From: Dacryopinax spathularia
Taxonomy: Eukaryota; Basidiomycota; Dacrymycetes; Dacrymycetales; Dacrymycetaceae
DNA length: 64,000 nucleotides
Reading direction: 5' to 3'
NCBI GenBank assembly: GCA_037974965.1
Contig: JBBPFI010000011.1
Span: 558,001-622,000, forward strand
Both the position numbers and the translations under genes were made by a program. This document shows, piece by piece, positions 40,973 through 51,997 of the stretch. Numbering within the stretch: position 1 is the first letter of the stretch; each line of letters begins with the position of its first letter. The notes under the pieces were generated by a model. That model did no database searches and was not told the origin of the DNA. It saw only the letters and a program-made list of their open reading frames with translations.

Positions 40973-43900
40973 ATGCCAATCAAGGAGGAGGCCACCATCG
41001 CCGTCCCTGTAGAGGATCCCAAGCCAAAGAAGGAGAAGGAAAAGGAGAAGCTTCAGGATGGCAAGGACGACGCAAAGGGAGAGGGCGAGGACCTGGTATG
41101 CTCCCTACACTCTCGGAATGTTATGAGATGCTGACTATATGCACCAGAGCGAGGAGGATCTCCAACTACGAAATGAGTTGGAGATGCTGGTGGAACGGCT
41201 TCGGGTTTGTCATGGCTTTCTCGCTCTGCTATATTCTCTCATTCGTGCTGCAGGAGCCCGACCACAACCTGTACAAGCCGGCGCTGGAGACTATGCGTGT
41301 GCTCATCCGCACGTCGACAAGCTCAATGACTTCTGTCCCCAAACCATTAAAGTTTCTGCGCCCTCATTACCCAGAACTTCAGGAGTTGTATGAGAAGTTC
41401 CCTGGATCCGTAGAGGACAAGGTAGGTCGTCCGCCTAGACGTTCGAAACGATATCTGACATATGTGTGTCTTCACAGGGCTTGTTTGCTGACATTCTCTC
41501 CGTCCTCTCCATGACTTATTCCACCCCGCTTGCTGGTCACACCACCCTCTCTTACCGCCTAGACTCGCCACACCCCTCCCCAGCAGGTGACTGGGGTCAC
41601 GAATATGTTCTCCATTTGGCCTCGGAGCTGGGAACGGAGTATTCATCTCGGGTGGAGAAAGGCGATTCCACGTCGTCTCCGGAGATGCAGAAGCTTGTGG
41701 AATTAGCCGAGGAGTGTGCGAAGTGGTTCTTGGGCCACAATGCTGAGGCGGATGCGGTGGATCTGCTAGCGGAGTGTGAATGCGTGGAGAAACTCGTCGA
41801 CCTGGTCGACAACGTTAACTATGCTCGGGTTGGCAGGTATATGACCAGGTATGTGTCCTATTGCTGGCGCCTTGTCAACATACTAATTGCCCTGCTCCGC
41901 AGCTGTGTACCTCTCCTCATCCCTCCAGACGACATCGCCTTTTTGCGGACTGCGCACGACATCTACCTTCGCCATGCACGGTTCCCGGACGCCATGGCTC
42001 TAGCTATACGGTTGAATGATCCGACACTCGTCCGCTCCGACTTCAATGCGCCCGCCAATATGTGAGTTTACACGTCCACATCTAAGCAGAGCAGAGCTAA
42101 ACTTCCTAACAGCCACATGAAACAGCAGCTTGCCTTCATCATCGCACGATCGCAGATCCCGCTTGTATGGCTAGCAGAAAACCCGGAAGAAGCCACCACG
42201 GATGATGTCCTGAGCTCACTTCCCGAAAGCCTCGCCACCTGCCTAACCAATGTTACTCTGAGCAACCACTTCAAGACATTTGGCAAGGAGCTCGGCGTAA
42301 CGGAGCCCCGCTCGCTTGATGACATCTACAAGAGCCATCTCGAGCCATCTAGTGCTAGAAGTGTACCTGCGCAAGGGGTTGACAGTGCGCGACAAAATCT
42401 GGCCGGGACTTTCGTCAATGCATTTGTCAACGTCGGTTTCGGTAACGAGAAGATGTTGGTCGGGGCCGAGGAGGGAGAGAGCTGGATCTATAAGAATAAG
42501 GATCACGGTATGAGCCAATGCCCCCGCGCTTGACAGCGGACTGACGATATCCCAAACAGGCATGATGAGCGCTGCTGCTAGCTTGGGAATGAGTCTGTTG
42601 TGGGATACCGAGGAAGGTCTCAGTCAAGTAGACAAGCACTCCTACTCGAACGAGGAGTATATTAAGGTTCGCTAGCCTTAATTTCCGAATGATATACGTG
42701 CGCTAACGGTCGGTTCCCTAGGCCGGTGCTTTCATGGCCACTGGTTTGCTACACACCGGTGTAAGAACGGAGGTTGATGCGCCACTCGCCCTGCTCAGTG
42801 AGCACGTTGACAACAAGAGCATCCCCCTCCGGACAGGTGCCATTGTCGGGTACGTCCTTTGTGCGCATATATGCGGTTCTTTCAATTGCTGACTATTATC
42901 CTAGTCTTGGGTTTGCCTATGCATCGACTCATCGGACGGATATCCTGGCTCTGCTCTTGCCATTAGTGTCTGATGAAACCCTCACTATGTCACTTGCTGC
43001 AACCGCCGCATTATCTCTCGGTTTCGTCTTTGTTGGCAGCTGCAACGGCGAGATGGCTGGAACCATTCTCCAGACGATGATGGAGCGGGACCCGTCGCAA
43101 CTGACTGACAAATGGGCGAGGTTCATGGCGCTTGGGCTCGCGCTGCTTTACCTGGGTCCGTGGACGCACTATGACAATCGTGCATGATAGCTGACAGAAC
43201 ATTGTAGGACGAGAGGAAGCTGCCGATGCTACGATTGAGACCCTGCGGGCGATCGAACACCCTCTCGCGAAGCAGGCACAGATCTTGGTCGACATCTGCG
43301 CATATGCTGGTACTTCCAACGTCCTCAAAGTGCAGCAAATGCTGCACTACTGCACCGACCACATCACCAAGGAGGACAAGAAGGAAGACGCATCACCGGT
43401 CGAAGCCCCAGCCGAAGGTGGAGCCACCCAACAGAATGGTGCCGCCAACGGTACTGCTGCTCAGGCAGAGGGTGCGGAGGAGGAGAAGAAGGATGAGAAG
43501 AAGGATGAGGATGACACCTTCCAGGCATTTGCCGTTCTTGGAATTGCTTTAGTCGCCATGGGCGAAGATGTCGGTGCCGAGATGAGCTTGCGGACTTTCA
43601 ATCACCTGGTAAGCAGTCGAATTGCCACCGTGCCAGACGGTACTTACGATCCATAGATGCATTACGGCGAGCCAACAATCCGGAGAGCAGTTCCGCTTGC
43701 ACTCGGCCTCCTCAGCACCTCGAACCCCCAACTGTCCCTTCTTGATACCCTCTCCAAGTACTCCCACGATTCCGACCTGGACGTTGCCGCCAACTCAATT
43801 TTCGCCATGGGCCTCATCGGCGCCGGTACCAACAACGCTCGGCTAGCACAGATGCTGCGGCAGCTTGCTGGCTACTACGGCAAGGAGCCCGACTGCTTGT

Positions 43901-44416
43901 TCGTAACAAGAGTTGCCCAAGGCCTGGTTCATGCCGGCAAGGGCACAGTCACCCTCAATCCGTTCTACCAGGACCGAGGCTTGATGAGCTTGCCTGCCGT
44001 TGCTGGTCTCCTGGCTACCCTCATGGCCTTCACTGATGCCAAAGCTTGTAAGTGCACCTTCACTCTCGAAGTTCTTGCGCAAGTACTGATTTCTTCCAGT
44101 CATCTTGGATAAGAGCCACTGGATGCTGTACTACCTCGTACTCGCCATGTACCCCCGATTCTTCATCACCCTCGACGAAGAGCTCAACCCGCTACCGGTA
44201 ACCGTTCGGGTAGGGCAAGCAGTCGATGTTGTCGGCCAAGCCGGCAAGCCGCGAACGATCTCCGGTTTCCAGACGTACCAAACCCCAGTGCGGCTGGCGA
44301 CGACGGAGCGGGCAGAGCTGGCAACGGAGGAGTACCTGCCATACGCGAGCGTGCTCGAGGGATTAGTTATCTTGGAGAAGAACCCAGGTTGGGAGGACGA
44401 GAAGATGGATCTGTAG
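40973..44416 (+). CDS. RPN1: 26S proteasome regulatory subunit Rpn1
   Basis: Twelve exons: 40973-41095, 41148-41204, 41254-41421, 41478-41848, 41903-42061, 42113-42507, 42560-42666, 42722-42849, 42905-43155, 43208-43608, 43657-44047, 44100-44416; 955 residues, close to yeast Rpn1 (993). A Lys/Glu-rich start ([15 protein letters not shown]) precedes [35 protein letters not shown] is strongly conserved in Rpn1. The proteasome/cyclosome repeats form the core: [75 protein letters not shown] long acidic insert, about 45 residues ([15 protein letters not shown]), sits before that third block. Rpn1 is the base subunit that receives ubiquitin and UBL shuttle proteins. All splice phases agree. Intron 8 (42850-42904) contains GCGCATATATGCGG. 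Confidence 0.96.
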
Positions 44417-45665
44417 TGCAGCGGCCGAGGTGTAGATACAGCGAGAAATTCATTATCATCAAATCATTCGTGGTTACTGCTGAGCACCAAGGCTGGGACA
44501 CGATGTCTCTTATCGTGCTCCCATTCGAGTTCACGTGGGCTGGTCAGAAAAGTGATGAATGCAATTCATTTCGCGTCGTTCCGGCATGATCCGGCAATTT
44601 CTGCTTACGTAGTCATCCCAGAGTTCCATTCTTCGGGTCCTTTTGTCCTGAACAAAATCTTGCAGGCATGGACGGCGGTTCGGAACTTTGTTCCTGTTGT
44701 TGACGCAGCCCACGGCAGGATCCACGAATTCAAGAACACAAGCCTTCCTAATCGCTCAAAGACGACCAGGCACAGCTGTCAGTCACCGTTGTTCTCCAGG
44801 AACTGCAGGATGAGATGTCAATCTACAGCGGCTGCGATCATGCGATCTTGGCGATCGGCCTGTCAACTGTCATCAAGGCTGCTCAGTTCTAGCGGGCAGA
44901 CACGGGGTGCTCTGCTCAAGGCTGCGATGAGTGTTACCCCGCATTATAAGAACGACGCCAAGCACTACCCCGCACCGGAGGCAGGCGAGGCGAGACACGA
45001 ATGCGGGGTAGGAGGGCTGAGGTGGAGGAACACCCGACAACCGTTTACCCATCATTGGGTCATCGACCCCTACCGGGCCTTGTAGTAGGAGGGCTAGATG
45101 CGCGATTTCCATTCTGCCGCCATGCCGGACTTGGGATCTTGACCATCGCTTGCGCTGTTCGTCCGGCGTCCGGAGTGGCGGAGTTGACAAGCACATGATA
45201 CGGCATGTGCCTCCGCGGGTGACAGCTCGCCCCGCCCTGTGGGAAGGAGAGAGCATCTATAGGCACCAAACGTGACTTCTTTCTCTCACTGAACACAGAC
45301 TGAATAGTGCCAACCAGCCAGCTATCATAGGGTCGATGATACGCACAAGCCCGGCGACAAGGACAAACAGAATACCCTTAGCATTGCTCCCGTTGTCCCC
45401 GTGCAGCCCCGCACTTGGAGAAGCTTTGGACGCGTCTTCCGTTCTTCTCTGAGCATGCTCTAAGGCCGGGCGATACGCGATGAATGGCAACTCGATGCCA
45501 CGCCTCCAGCCTGCCATGGCGCTTCTCTTCCTCCGCTTGGGGCAGAGTATTTCTAGGCGCTCAGGAACGGTCTGATCCAGCCTGAGGTTGTTTTCGTTTC
45601 CCCTCCCCTGGTCTGTTCATCTCCTTCTCGTCCTCACTCTCCACCCTCGAGAGACACTGTCAACC
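44417..45665. other. Intergenic, RPN1 to MFS 1
   Basis: 1.25 kb with no convincing gene. The open frame 44552-45085 (+) has no family resemblance and no intron or start context. The stretch 45560-45665 is a CT-rich leader of the transporter. Confidence 0.5.
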
Positions 45666-47671
45666 ATGGAGGCATTGCATGCGCATCACCATGAGAACGA
45701 TGAAGACCACCCGCGGCATCTCATGCGGAGGTTTGTCCCGATCGGTGACTAGCTAGAGCTGGCGGTCTGACCTCGGGCCAGTCATGCCCATGAGACCGAC
45801 ATCCCTGGTACTGTCTACCTCAAAGCACAGGGTAAGCCGCATGACGTACCATCATGTTCTCTCTAACATCTCGTCTTGTTGCTAGAGGGAGACGATGTGA
45901 AAGGCTCGTACGGCCAGGCGCTCTTCCCCGTCCCAGCCGAAGACCCGAACGATCCCCTTCAAGTAACCCTGGTCCTTTTCCGTATTGAAGCATCCGTTCT
46001 AACGCCTTACAGTGGGGGAACTTCAAGAAGACTATGATCCTGATCATCTGCTCGCTTTACTCCTTCCTGGGCAACTCGGCTCTTCTTGGCCCATCAGTCT
46101 ACATCGGCATCTACTCGGCCGAGTTCGGCGTCTCGCCCAGCGTCGCGTCCGGCTTGATCTCCTATCCCAACTTGGCATACGGATTCGGCAGCTTGATCCT
46201 GGTACCGTTGTACCTTAAGATCGGGAGGAGGCCGGTGATGCTTGGGTCCCTCATTTTCGTGCGTCCTCTCACTGTTTAGGCATTTGAGACATCTGACCGA
46301 TAATCGCTGTTTCGCGGGACAGTTCCTGGTCGGATTGATTGCTGCATCGCAGTGCACGACGTTCAATGGTCTTATGGGAGCACGAGTTATCCACGCTTTT
46401 GGCTCAGGTGTTTGTGAGGCGCTTCCAGTCCAGCTGGTTAACGATATCTTCTTCCTACACGAGCGTGGCAAACGGATCGGTTACTACACGAGTACGCGGT
46501 TTTATTCCCGAGCTGTGCCCATTGCTGACTGTTTCGGCAGTCTGCCTCTGCCTAGGCTCTACTGGCCCGTTATACGCTGGATATATGCTTGCTGGTGGCT
46601 ATTCCTGGCGCCTCTACTTCTACGTCGAGATCGCCTTCGCCGCTGCACTATTCATCATGGCCTTCATCTTCGTCGAAGAAACCGCATACAAGCGCGTCTC
46701 CCCCTCCGGTAGCTCCACCACCCCCAGCATGCCCCAGCCAGTCGGCCGCTCAAACAGCAACACGGGCTCCATCGACGCGGAAAAGGACGAGCACCAGTCC
46801 GCCGAGCACATCGAATATGCCACCCCGCACATCCCGCCGCGCAAGACTTTCCTCCAGACGCTTAAGCCCTGGAGCTCGATCGATCATGAGGCGCCGTTCT
46901 TCATGACGATGATCAGGCCGTTCACGTACTACCTTGTTCCGGCTGTGCTCTGGGTGGTAACGACGTACGGAATCTACATCGGGCTCGGCGCGTTGGCTTT
47001 CAACTATACGTTCCCTCTGAAGATCACTGCACCGCCGTATAACTGGAGCGAGGTGAGTTGTAGTCTGCGATTGAGTGATGCATCAAGGCTAATCAGTCAA
47101 ACAGACGAACTCTGGTCTGATCGCTGTCGCTTCCGCCGTCGGTTATCTGCTTGCTGCGCCCTTCACGTTCACCTCGGATCGCGTCGCGGCGTACTTCACT
47201 CGGAAGAACGGCGGTGTCCGCGAGGCAGAAATGCGTCTCTCTGTCATGCTTCCCGCCATGTTGATCGCCCCTGCCGGCCTAGTCGTCTATGGCTTGACAG
47301 CAGAGAAGAATCTGCACTGGTTCGGTTACTTCGCCGGCGTGGCCATGGACCAATGGGGCTCCTACTTCTACTTCTCGTTCACCCTGGCCTACGCCATCGA
47401 CTCCTACTACGCCAACACGAGCGAGATGCTCATCGCTATGAACTTAGGCAAGCAAGCGATCAGCTTTGGCATGGGCATCTACCTGCTCGACTGGATCCTC
47501 GAGCACGGGTTCGCAGTCATGATCGCCGGCGTGTTCATGGCTATCTTGCTGGCGAATAACCTTTGTCTCCTGATATTCATGTTCTGGGGCAAGCGAATCC
47601 GGATCTGGACGTCGAAGACTTGGCTCGCCAAAATGCACAGGAGCACGATTACGCAGGTCATGACGCACTGA
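45666..47671 (+). CDS. MFS transporter (DHA1-like), copy 1
   Basis: Seven exons: 45666-45730, 45782-45831, 45886-45962, 46013-46258, 46323-46491, 46541-47052, 47105-47671; 561 residues. A His-rich cytosolic start (HAHHHENDEDHPRHL) and the DPNDPLQW lead-in precede the helices. Motif A-like LKIGRRPVMLGSLIF lies between helices 2 and 3. GARVIHAFGSGVCEALPVQL and NDIFFLHERGKRIGYY mark helices 4-5, as in fungal DHA1 drug:proton antiporters; TGPLYAGYMLAGGYSWRLYF is the motif C region. A charged central loop follows, and helices 7-12 end in ASAVGYLLAAPFT and MGIYLLDWILEHG. Substrate unknown. It is the inverted sister of copy 2: all seven intron positions agree, and exons 2, 3, 4, 5 and 7 have identical lengths. 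Confidence 0.9.
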
Positions 47672-47971
47672 TTGGCTGTACGATATGAGAACGCTCTGTT
47701 TTGGCGCTTGTTTGGGAGGATCAGGGATTGCTTAGATACTAAACTATCTGGGCTTGGCTCTTGTAACGTAAACTAGTCTTAGTTCTTTTCCCTTGGATTT
47801 ACGTGAGAATGTAAGATATGATCACACTCCCGATGCACACGTACATGCGGCGATCTATTCTGTCTGTGTCAAAGGTGAAGCCGCGCTACTGAGACGAGTA
47901 CCCCTCACGGCGAAAAGGCGAAAAGACATCGCGGATCTCATTGGACGGGATCTATGTGTGTACAGAAAGAT
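47672..47971. other. Convergent 3' spacer between the two MFS genes
   Basis: 300 bp; centre of the inverted duplication. Nothing else recognised. Confidence 0.6.
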
Positions 47972-49927
47972 CTAATGAGTCAGAATTTGAGTGACGGTGC
48001 TTCTGTGCATCCGTGCGAGCCACGTTTTCGACGTCCACGTCCTGATCCGCTTTCCCGACATCATGAACACAATAAGAAACAAACTGTTGGCGAGCAACAG
48101 CCCCGTGAATACTCCAGCAATCATGACCGCATAGCCGTACTCTAGAACCCAGTCAAGGAGATAAATCCCCATACCGAACGCGATCGCTTGCTTGCCAAGA
48201 TTCATCGCGATAAGCATCTCGCTGGTGTTGGCATAGTAGGAGTCGATCGCATAGGTAAGGGTGAACGAGAAGTAGAAGTACGAGCCCCAAGTCTCCATGG
48301 CGGCACCTGCGAAGTAGCCAATCCAGTGGAGATCGCGCTGCGCTGTGAGGCCGTAGACCACTAGTCCGGCAGGGGCGATGAGCATCGCGGGGAGCATGAC
48401 GGAGAGCCGCATTTCGGCCTCGCGGACACCGCCGTTCCTACTGGTGAGATAGGCGGCAACGCGATCCGAGGATGAGGCGAAAGGCGCTGCAAGGGAGTAA
48501 CCGATTATGGAAGCGACAGCGATGAGGCCAGAGTTGGTCTGGTCACCGTGTCAGATGCGGCTGTGGATCTATTGACCTGACTGCATGCGTACCTGGCTCC
48601 AGTTATACGGCGGTGCAGCGATTTTGATTGGGAAAGTGTAGTTGAACGTCACTGCACCAAGACCGATGCAGATACCGTACGTCGTGATGACCCAAAGCAC
48701 AGCAGGCACGAAGAAGTAGGTGAACGGGCGAAGCATGGTCATGAAGAAGGGCGCTTCAGAGTCAACAGAACTCCATGGCTTCAGTTGCTCCAGTACGGTT
48801 TTCCTTTCCGGAAGTTCTCGTTCGGGCAGGTATTCGATGAAGCCTGTCTCCTTCGTCGGGCTCTGTCGAGAATCGGCCCTATCGCCTGGCGTTTGGCTGT
48901 CGACTTCGATCGATGAGGATCGCTTGTAGGCAGTCTCCTCGACAAAGAGGAAAGATGCCACGAGCAACGCCCCAGCAAAAGCGATCTCGACGTAGAAGTA
49001 GAGACGCCAGGAGTATCCACCAGCGAGCATGTAGCCCGCGTACAAAGGACCGGTGGCGCCCATGCATAAACAGACTAGTTCGCTAGCGTAAGCAATATCA
49101 TTGGAGATTCCGGCCCAGAAGCTTACAGGTATAGTACCCAATGCGTTTACCCCGCTCGTGCAGGAAGAAGATGTCGTTTACTAGCTGAACAGGAAGCGCT
49201 TCACATACGCCGGAGGCGAACGCATGGACGACACGGGATACCATCAAGCTAGCGAACGTTGTGCATTGCGAACACGCGATCAGCCCAGCCAGGAACTAGA
49301 GATATGGTGAACAACTTTCCCTACGCAAATGAATGAAGCCGTACCACAGCCAACGAGCCAAGCATGACCGGACGACGCCCAATCTTCCAGTAGAGCGGCA
49401 CGAGGATGAGGCTCCCAAAGCCATAGGCAAGATTTGGATAGGATATGAGGCCAGACGATGCGGATACGGTTACGCCTAGCTCTTCGGCCCAGATCCCGAT
49501 GTACACGGATGGACCGAGCGTTGCACTGTTGCTGATGAAGGAGTAAAGGCCGCAGATGATCAGGATGATCGTTTTCTTCGCATTGCTCCACTAGAGCCAG
49601 TTAGCATTCTCCATCTCAACGACAAGTGGCATACCCACCTGCAGAGGGTCATTTGGATCCTCAGATGGAATGGGGAATATAGCTTGGCCGTATGTGCCTT
49701 TGGTGTTGTCGCCATCTGCAGCTCGGACTGTCAGCGGACAACGACATGTAAAGTTTAGAGAGAAGAGTATGATCCACCTTCTGCCTTCAAGTACACGGTT
49801 CCAGGTACGTCGCCTTCATGAGCATGACTGGGAGGCAAATCAGCCCAGCGAGAGCAGGCAACACTGAATGTTCGACGTACCTTTGAACATTATGGTGCGG
49901 GGCTTCTTCCCGCAAGGGCTCATCCAT
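47972..49927 (-). CDS. MFS transporter (DHA1-like), copy 2
   Basis: Seven exons: 49927-49881, 49827-49778, 49715-49639, 49590-49345, 49295-49127, 49074-48593, 48538-47972; 545 residues. It follows copy 1 throughout: GPSVYIGIWAEELGVTVSAS, LISYPNLAYGFGSLILVPLY, WKIGRRPVMLGSL, HERGKRIGYYT, the GYSWRLYFYVEIAF block and the same ending (TSKTWLARMHRSTVTQILTH against TSKTWLAKMHRSTITQVMTH). Differences cluster in the N-terminal tail, where the His-rich stretch is missing (MDEPLREEAPHHNVQSH), and in the central loop (exon 6 is 482 against 512 nt). The exon-2 donor GTGGAT is atypical. Same inferred role, with possible difference in substrate or regulation. It lies on the opposite strand, tail to tail with copy 1. 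Confidence 0.9.
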
Positions 49928-50187
49928 AGCGATCTGTAGTGGAATCCGCTGAAGTCGAAGGGGGCTCAAGCAAGCACATCCTAGCTGACAGCATTTTCAG
50001 ACCTTCGCGTACAGCGAAGTGGTATCCGCGTGAACAGCACGCTACATTCATGCTGGACGGCCGCAGTGCGTTGACGACGCCGGAAGGGGACACATTTTAC
50101 TTTATCGAGCCATCTCCGGACGCATCATTTCAAGCCAGAATGGAGCAGAAAGAGAAGCGGGACAGCCTGAACTCCGCCCTTCATTGA
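49892..50187 (+). CDS. Doubtful small gene overlapping the MFS 2 start on the other strand
   Basis: The frame 49939-50187 reads like protein (SIFRPSRTAKWYPREQ; HATFMLDGRSALTTPEGDTF; YFIEPSPDASFQARMEQKE) and ends SALH, but it has no ATG at its start. A possible two-exon form uses the ATG at 49892, exon 49892-49935, a GTAGTG donor, the acceptor CAG ending 49991 and exon 49992-50187, giving 79 residues in frame. It would overlap exon 1 of the MFS gene in antisense. I do not recognise a family. It could also be a fragment of an older gene. Confidence 0.28.
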
Positions 50188-50661
50188 CATTCCTTTGAGC
50201 CGGCGCAAGCTTGCTTCTAACAAGCCTTCGGCGTGATGGTGAGCTGGACGACTCTGGCAGATTTTGGAAGGTTGTCGAAAAGGAGCCTTCTTTGATACCG
50301 GCGATGACAGGCTGCCGGACCCGCGCCGCGAAGCTGAAGAAGCCTGGTTAGCCCTCCTTTGCTTCCTACACTCCTGATAGCTTCCTGCAGCTGCTCCTCG
50401 GGCAACCCTCGTAATGCTCCTGCCGCCGGCCGATAGCTGCTGTAAGACGAAATGCAGTTAATGCAGTCGTTATCAACGGCTTCGGACTACGGCAGCCAAC
50501 TAAGACACAACTGAATTAGCTGCAGTCGGCGCTTCGGGTTCGGCACGGAATCCGATCTGGACCCGTAATACACCATCAGACCTCCAGCTTACGCCTTGAA
50601 GTGTCCCTTGACATCTTTCTTCTGCTCGACATTAGCTGTCCTGTCAAATCCTAACCTAACA
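50188..50661. other. Intergenic, MFS 2 region to deacetylase
   Basis: No gene recognised. A CT-rich stretch just before 50661 fits the deacetylase leader. Confidence 0.5.
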
Positions 50662-51853
50662 ATGGGAAAGAAACGCGTTCTTGTGGGCTATGGCATCGAT
50701 GTTGATGCGGTGTCTTCATGGTGAGATGGCCGCGACGCGTGCCAATGATTAGCGCCCATCGAACCCCAACCCTAATCCGATTTGGCAATAGGATCAACAC
50801 GCAAACGGGCGATCCTGTTGATGTGACCACTGTCTCCCGTGGTATCTTCGGTGCTACTGTCGGTGTGGATCGCTTGCTTGGGATGTGGAAGAAGTACAAT
50901 ATCAAGGCAACTTTCTTCACTCCTGGTCACACGATCGAGAGTTTCCCCAAGCAAATCGCCAAGATTCGCGACGCTGGGCACGAGATGTACGAAACCTTCC
51001 CTTTCTCGTTCCCCAAGTGGGCTGAATTTGCATCAGCGCGATTCACGGATACACGCATGAGCTCATGCCGAAGCTCACGACCCAGCAGCAGAAGGACGTC
51101 CTGACCAAGTGCGTGGACGTTATCACCAAGTTCACGGGCAAGCCGCCTGTAGGCTATACCGCTCCGGGCTGGCAAACGACCCGGGACACCGTTCGCTTGC
51201 TTGAGGAAGCCGGCATCAAGTACGATCACAGCTTCATGCACCATGATTGCCAGATGTACTGGGTACCGAAGATGGACCATAGCTGGGTCGAGACGAACTA
51301 CTCGAAGGATCCGTCTTACTGGATGAAGCCGATGGGCGAACTCACCCACAGTAACGTGGTTGAGGTTCCTGCCAACTGGCATTTGGATGACTGGCGTAGG
51401 TTTTCTCTGAAGTTCGATCTTCGTTTGTGTGGACTAACGCGGCTCCAGCGGCTCTTAGCTACGTTCCGGGCAGGCCTGGTGTAGGAGCCTTTTCACTAGC
51501 ATAAGTCGCGTAATCTGACACTCCCCATAGAACGGATGGGTAGATCCCGATGTCGTGCTGAAGATGTGGAGCTCGCAGTTCGACTTCTACTACCGCGAAT
51601 ACGACACCTTCGTCTTCCCCATCTCCATCCACCCGCAATGCAGTGGCAAGGCGCAGGTGATGTTGATGCACGAGAAGTAAGACGACTCCTTTGCAAGGGA
51701 ATCAGGATACTAATCATTCGTGGTAGGTTGATCGAATACATCAACTCGCACGAAGGCGTCGAATGGATGACTCTCGCCGAAATGGCCGAAGAGTTCCGTG
51801 CCGGCCGCATTGAGGGCTACCACGTCGAGGGCGGCGCGGCGCAGGGCCTCTAG
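50662..51853 (+). CDS. Polysaccharide deacetylase family (NodB-like) protein, no signal peptide
   Basis: Six exons: 50662-50720, 50792-50986, 51037-51395, 51449-51480, 51531-51676, 51727-51853; 305 residues. GYGIDVDAVSSW carries the Asp of the NodB active site, followed by YNIKATFFTPGHTIESFP, AGHEIAIHGYTHE (the H-x-x-x-H/E metal motif), VGYTAPGWQTT and FVFPISIHPQCSGKAQVM. There is no signal peptide or anchor, so it is cytosolic, unlike chitin deacetylases of the wall. Intracellular members of this family include amidohydrolases acting on small N-acyl or ring substrates (PuuE-like), so a small-molecule role is possible; the substrate is unknown. Exon 4 is only 32 nt. Confidence 0.85.
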
Positions 51854-51997
51854 ACAATACTTGCATACAATCTTTTCTCTGGGTTGTAGCTCGGGCGGTG
51901 CATCTCGGAAATCAAATTAACTAGACTTTCCATTCAACCCACTTTACCTTTTGCTGCTGGACGACTACGCGATACAGTGCTTCCCCATACTAGGCGA

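Noticed and set aside
44552-45085. 177-codon open frame on +
   Set aside because: No similarity, no promoter, starts 136 bp beyond the RPN1 stop and runs through a region with no coding signature.
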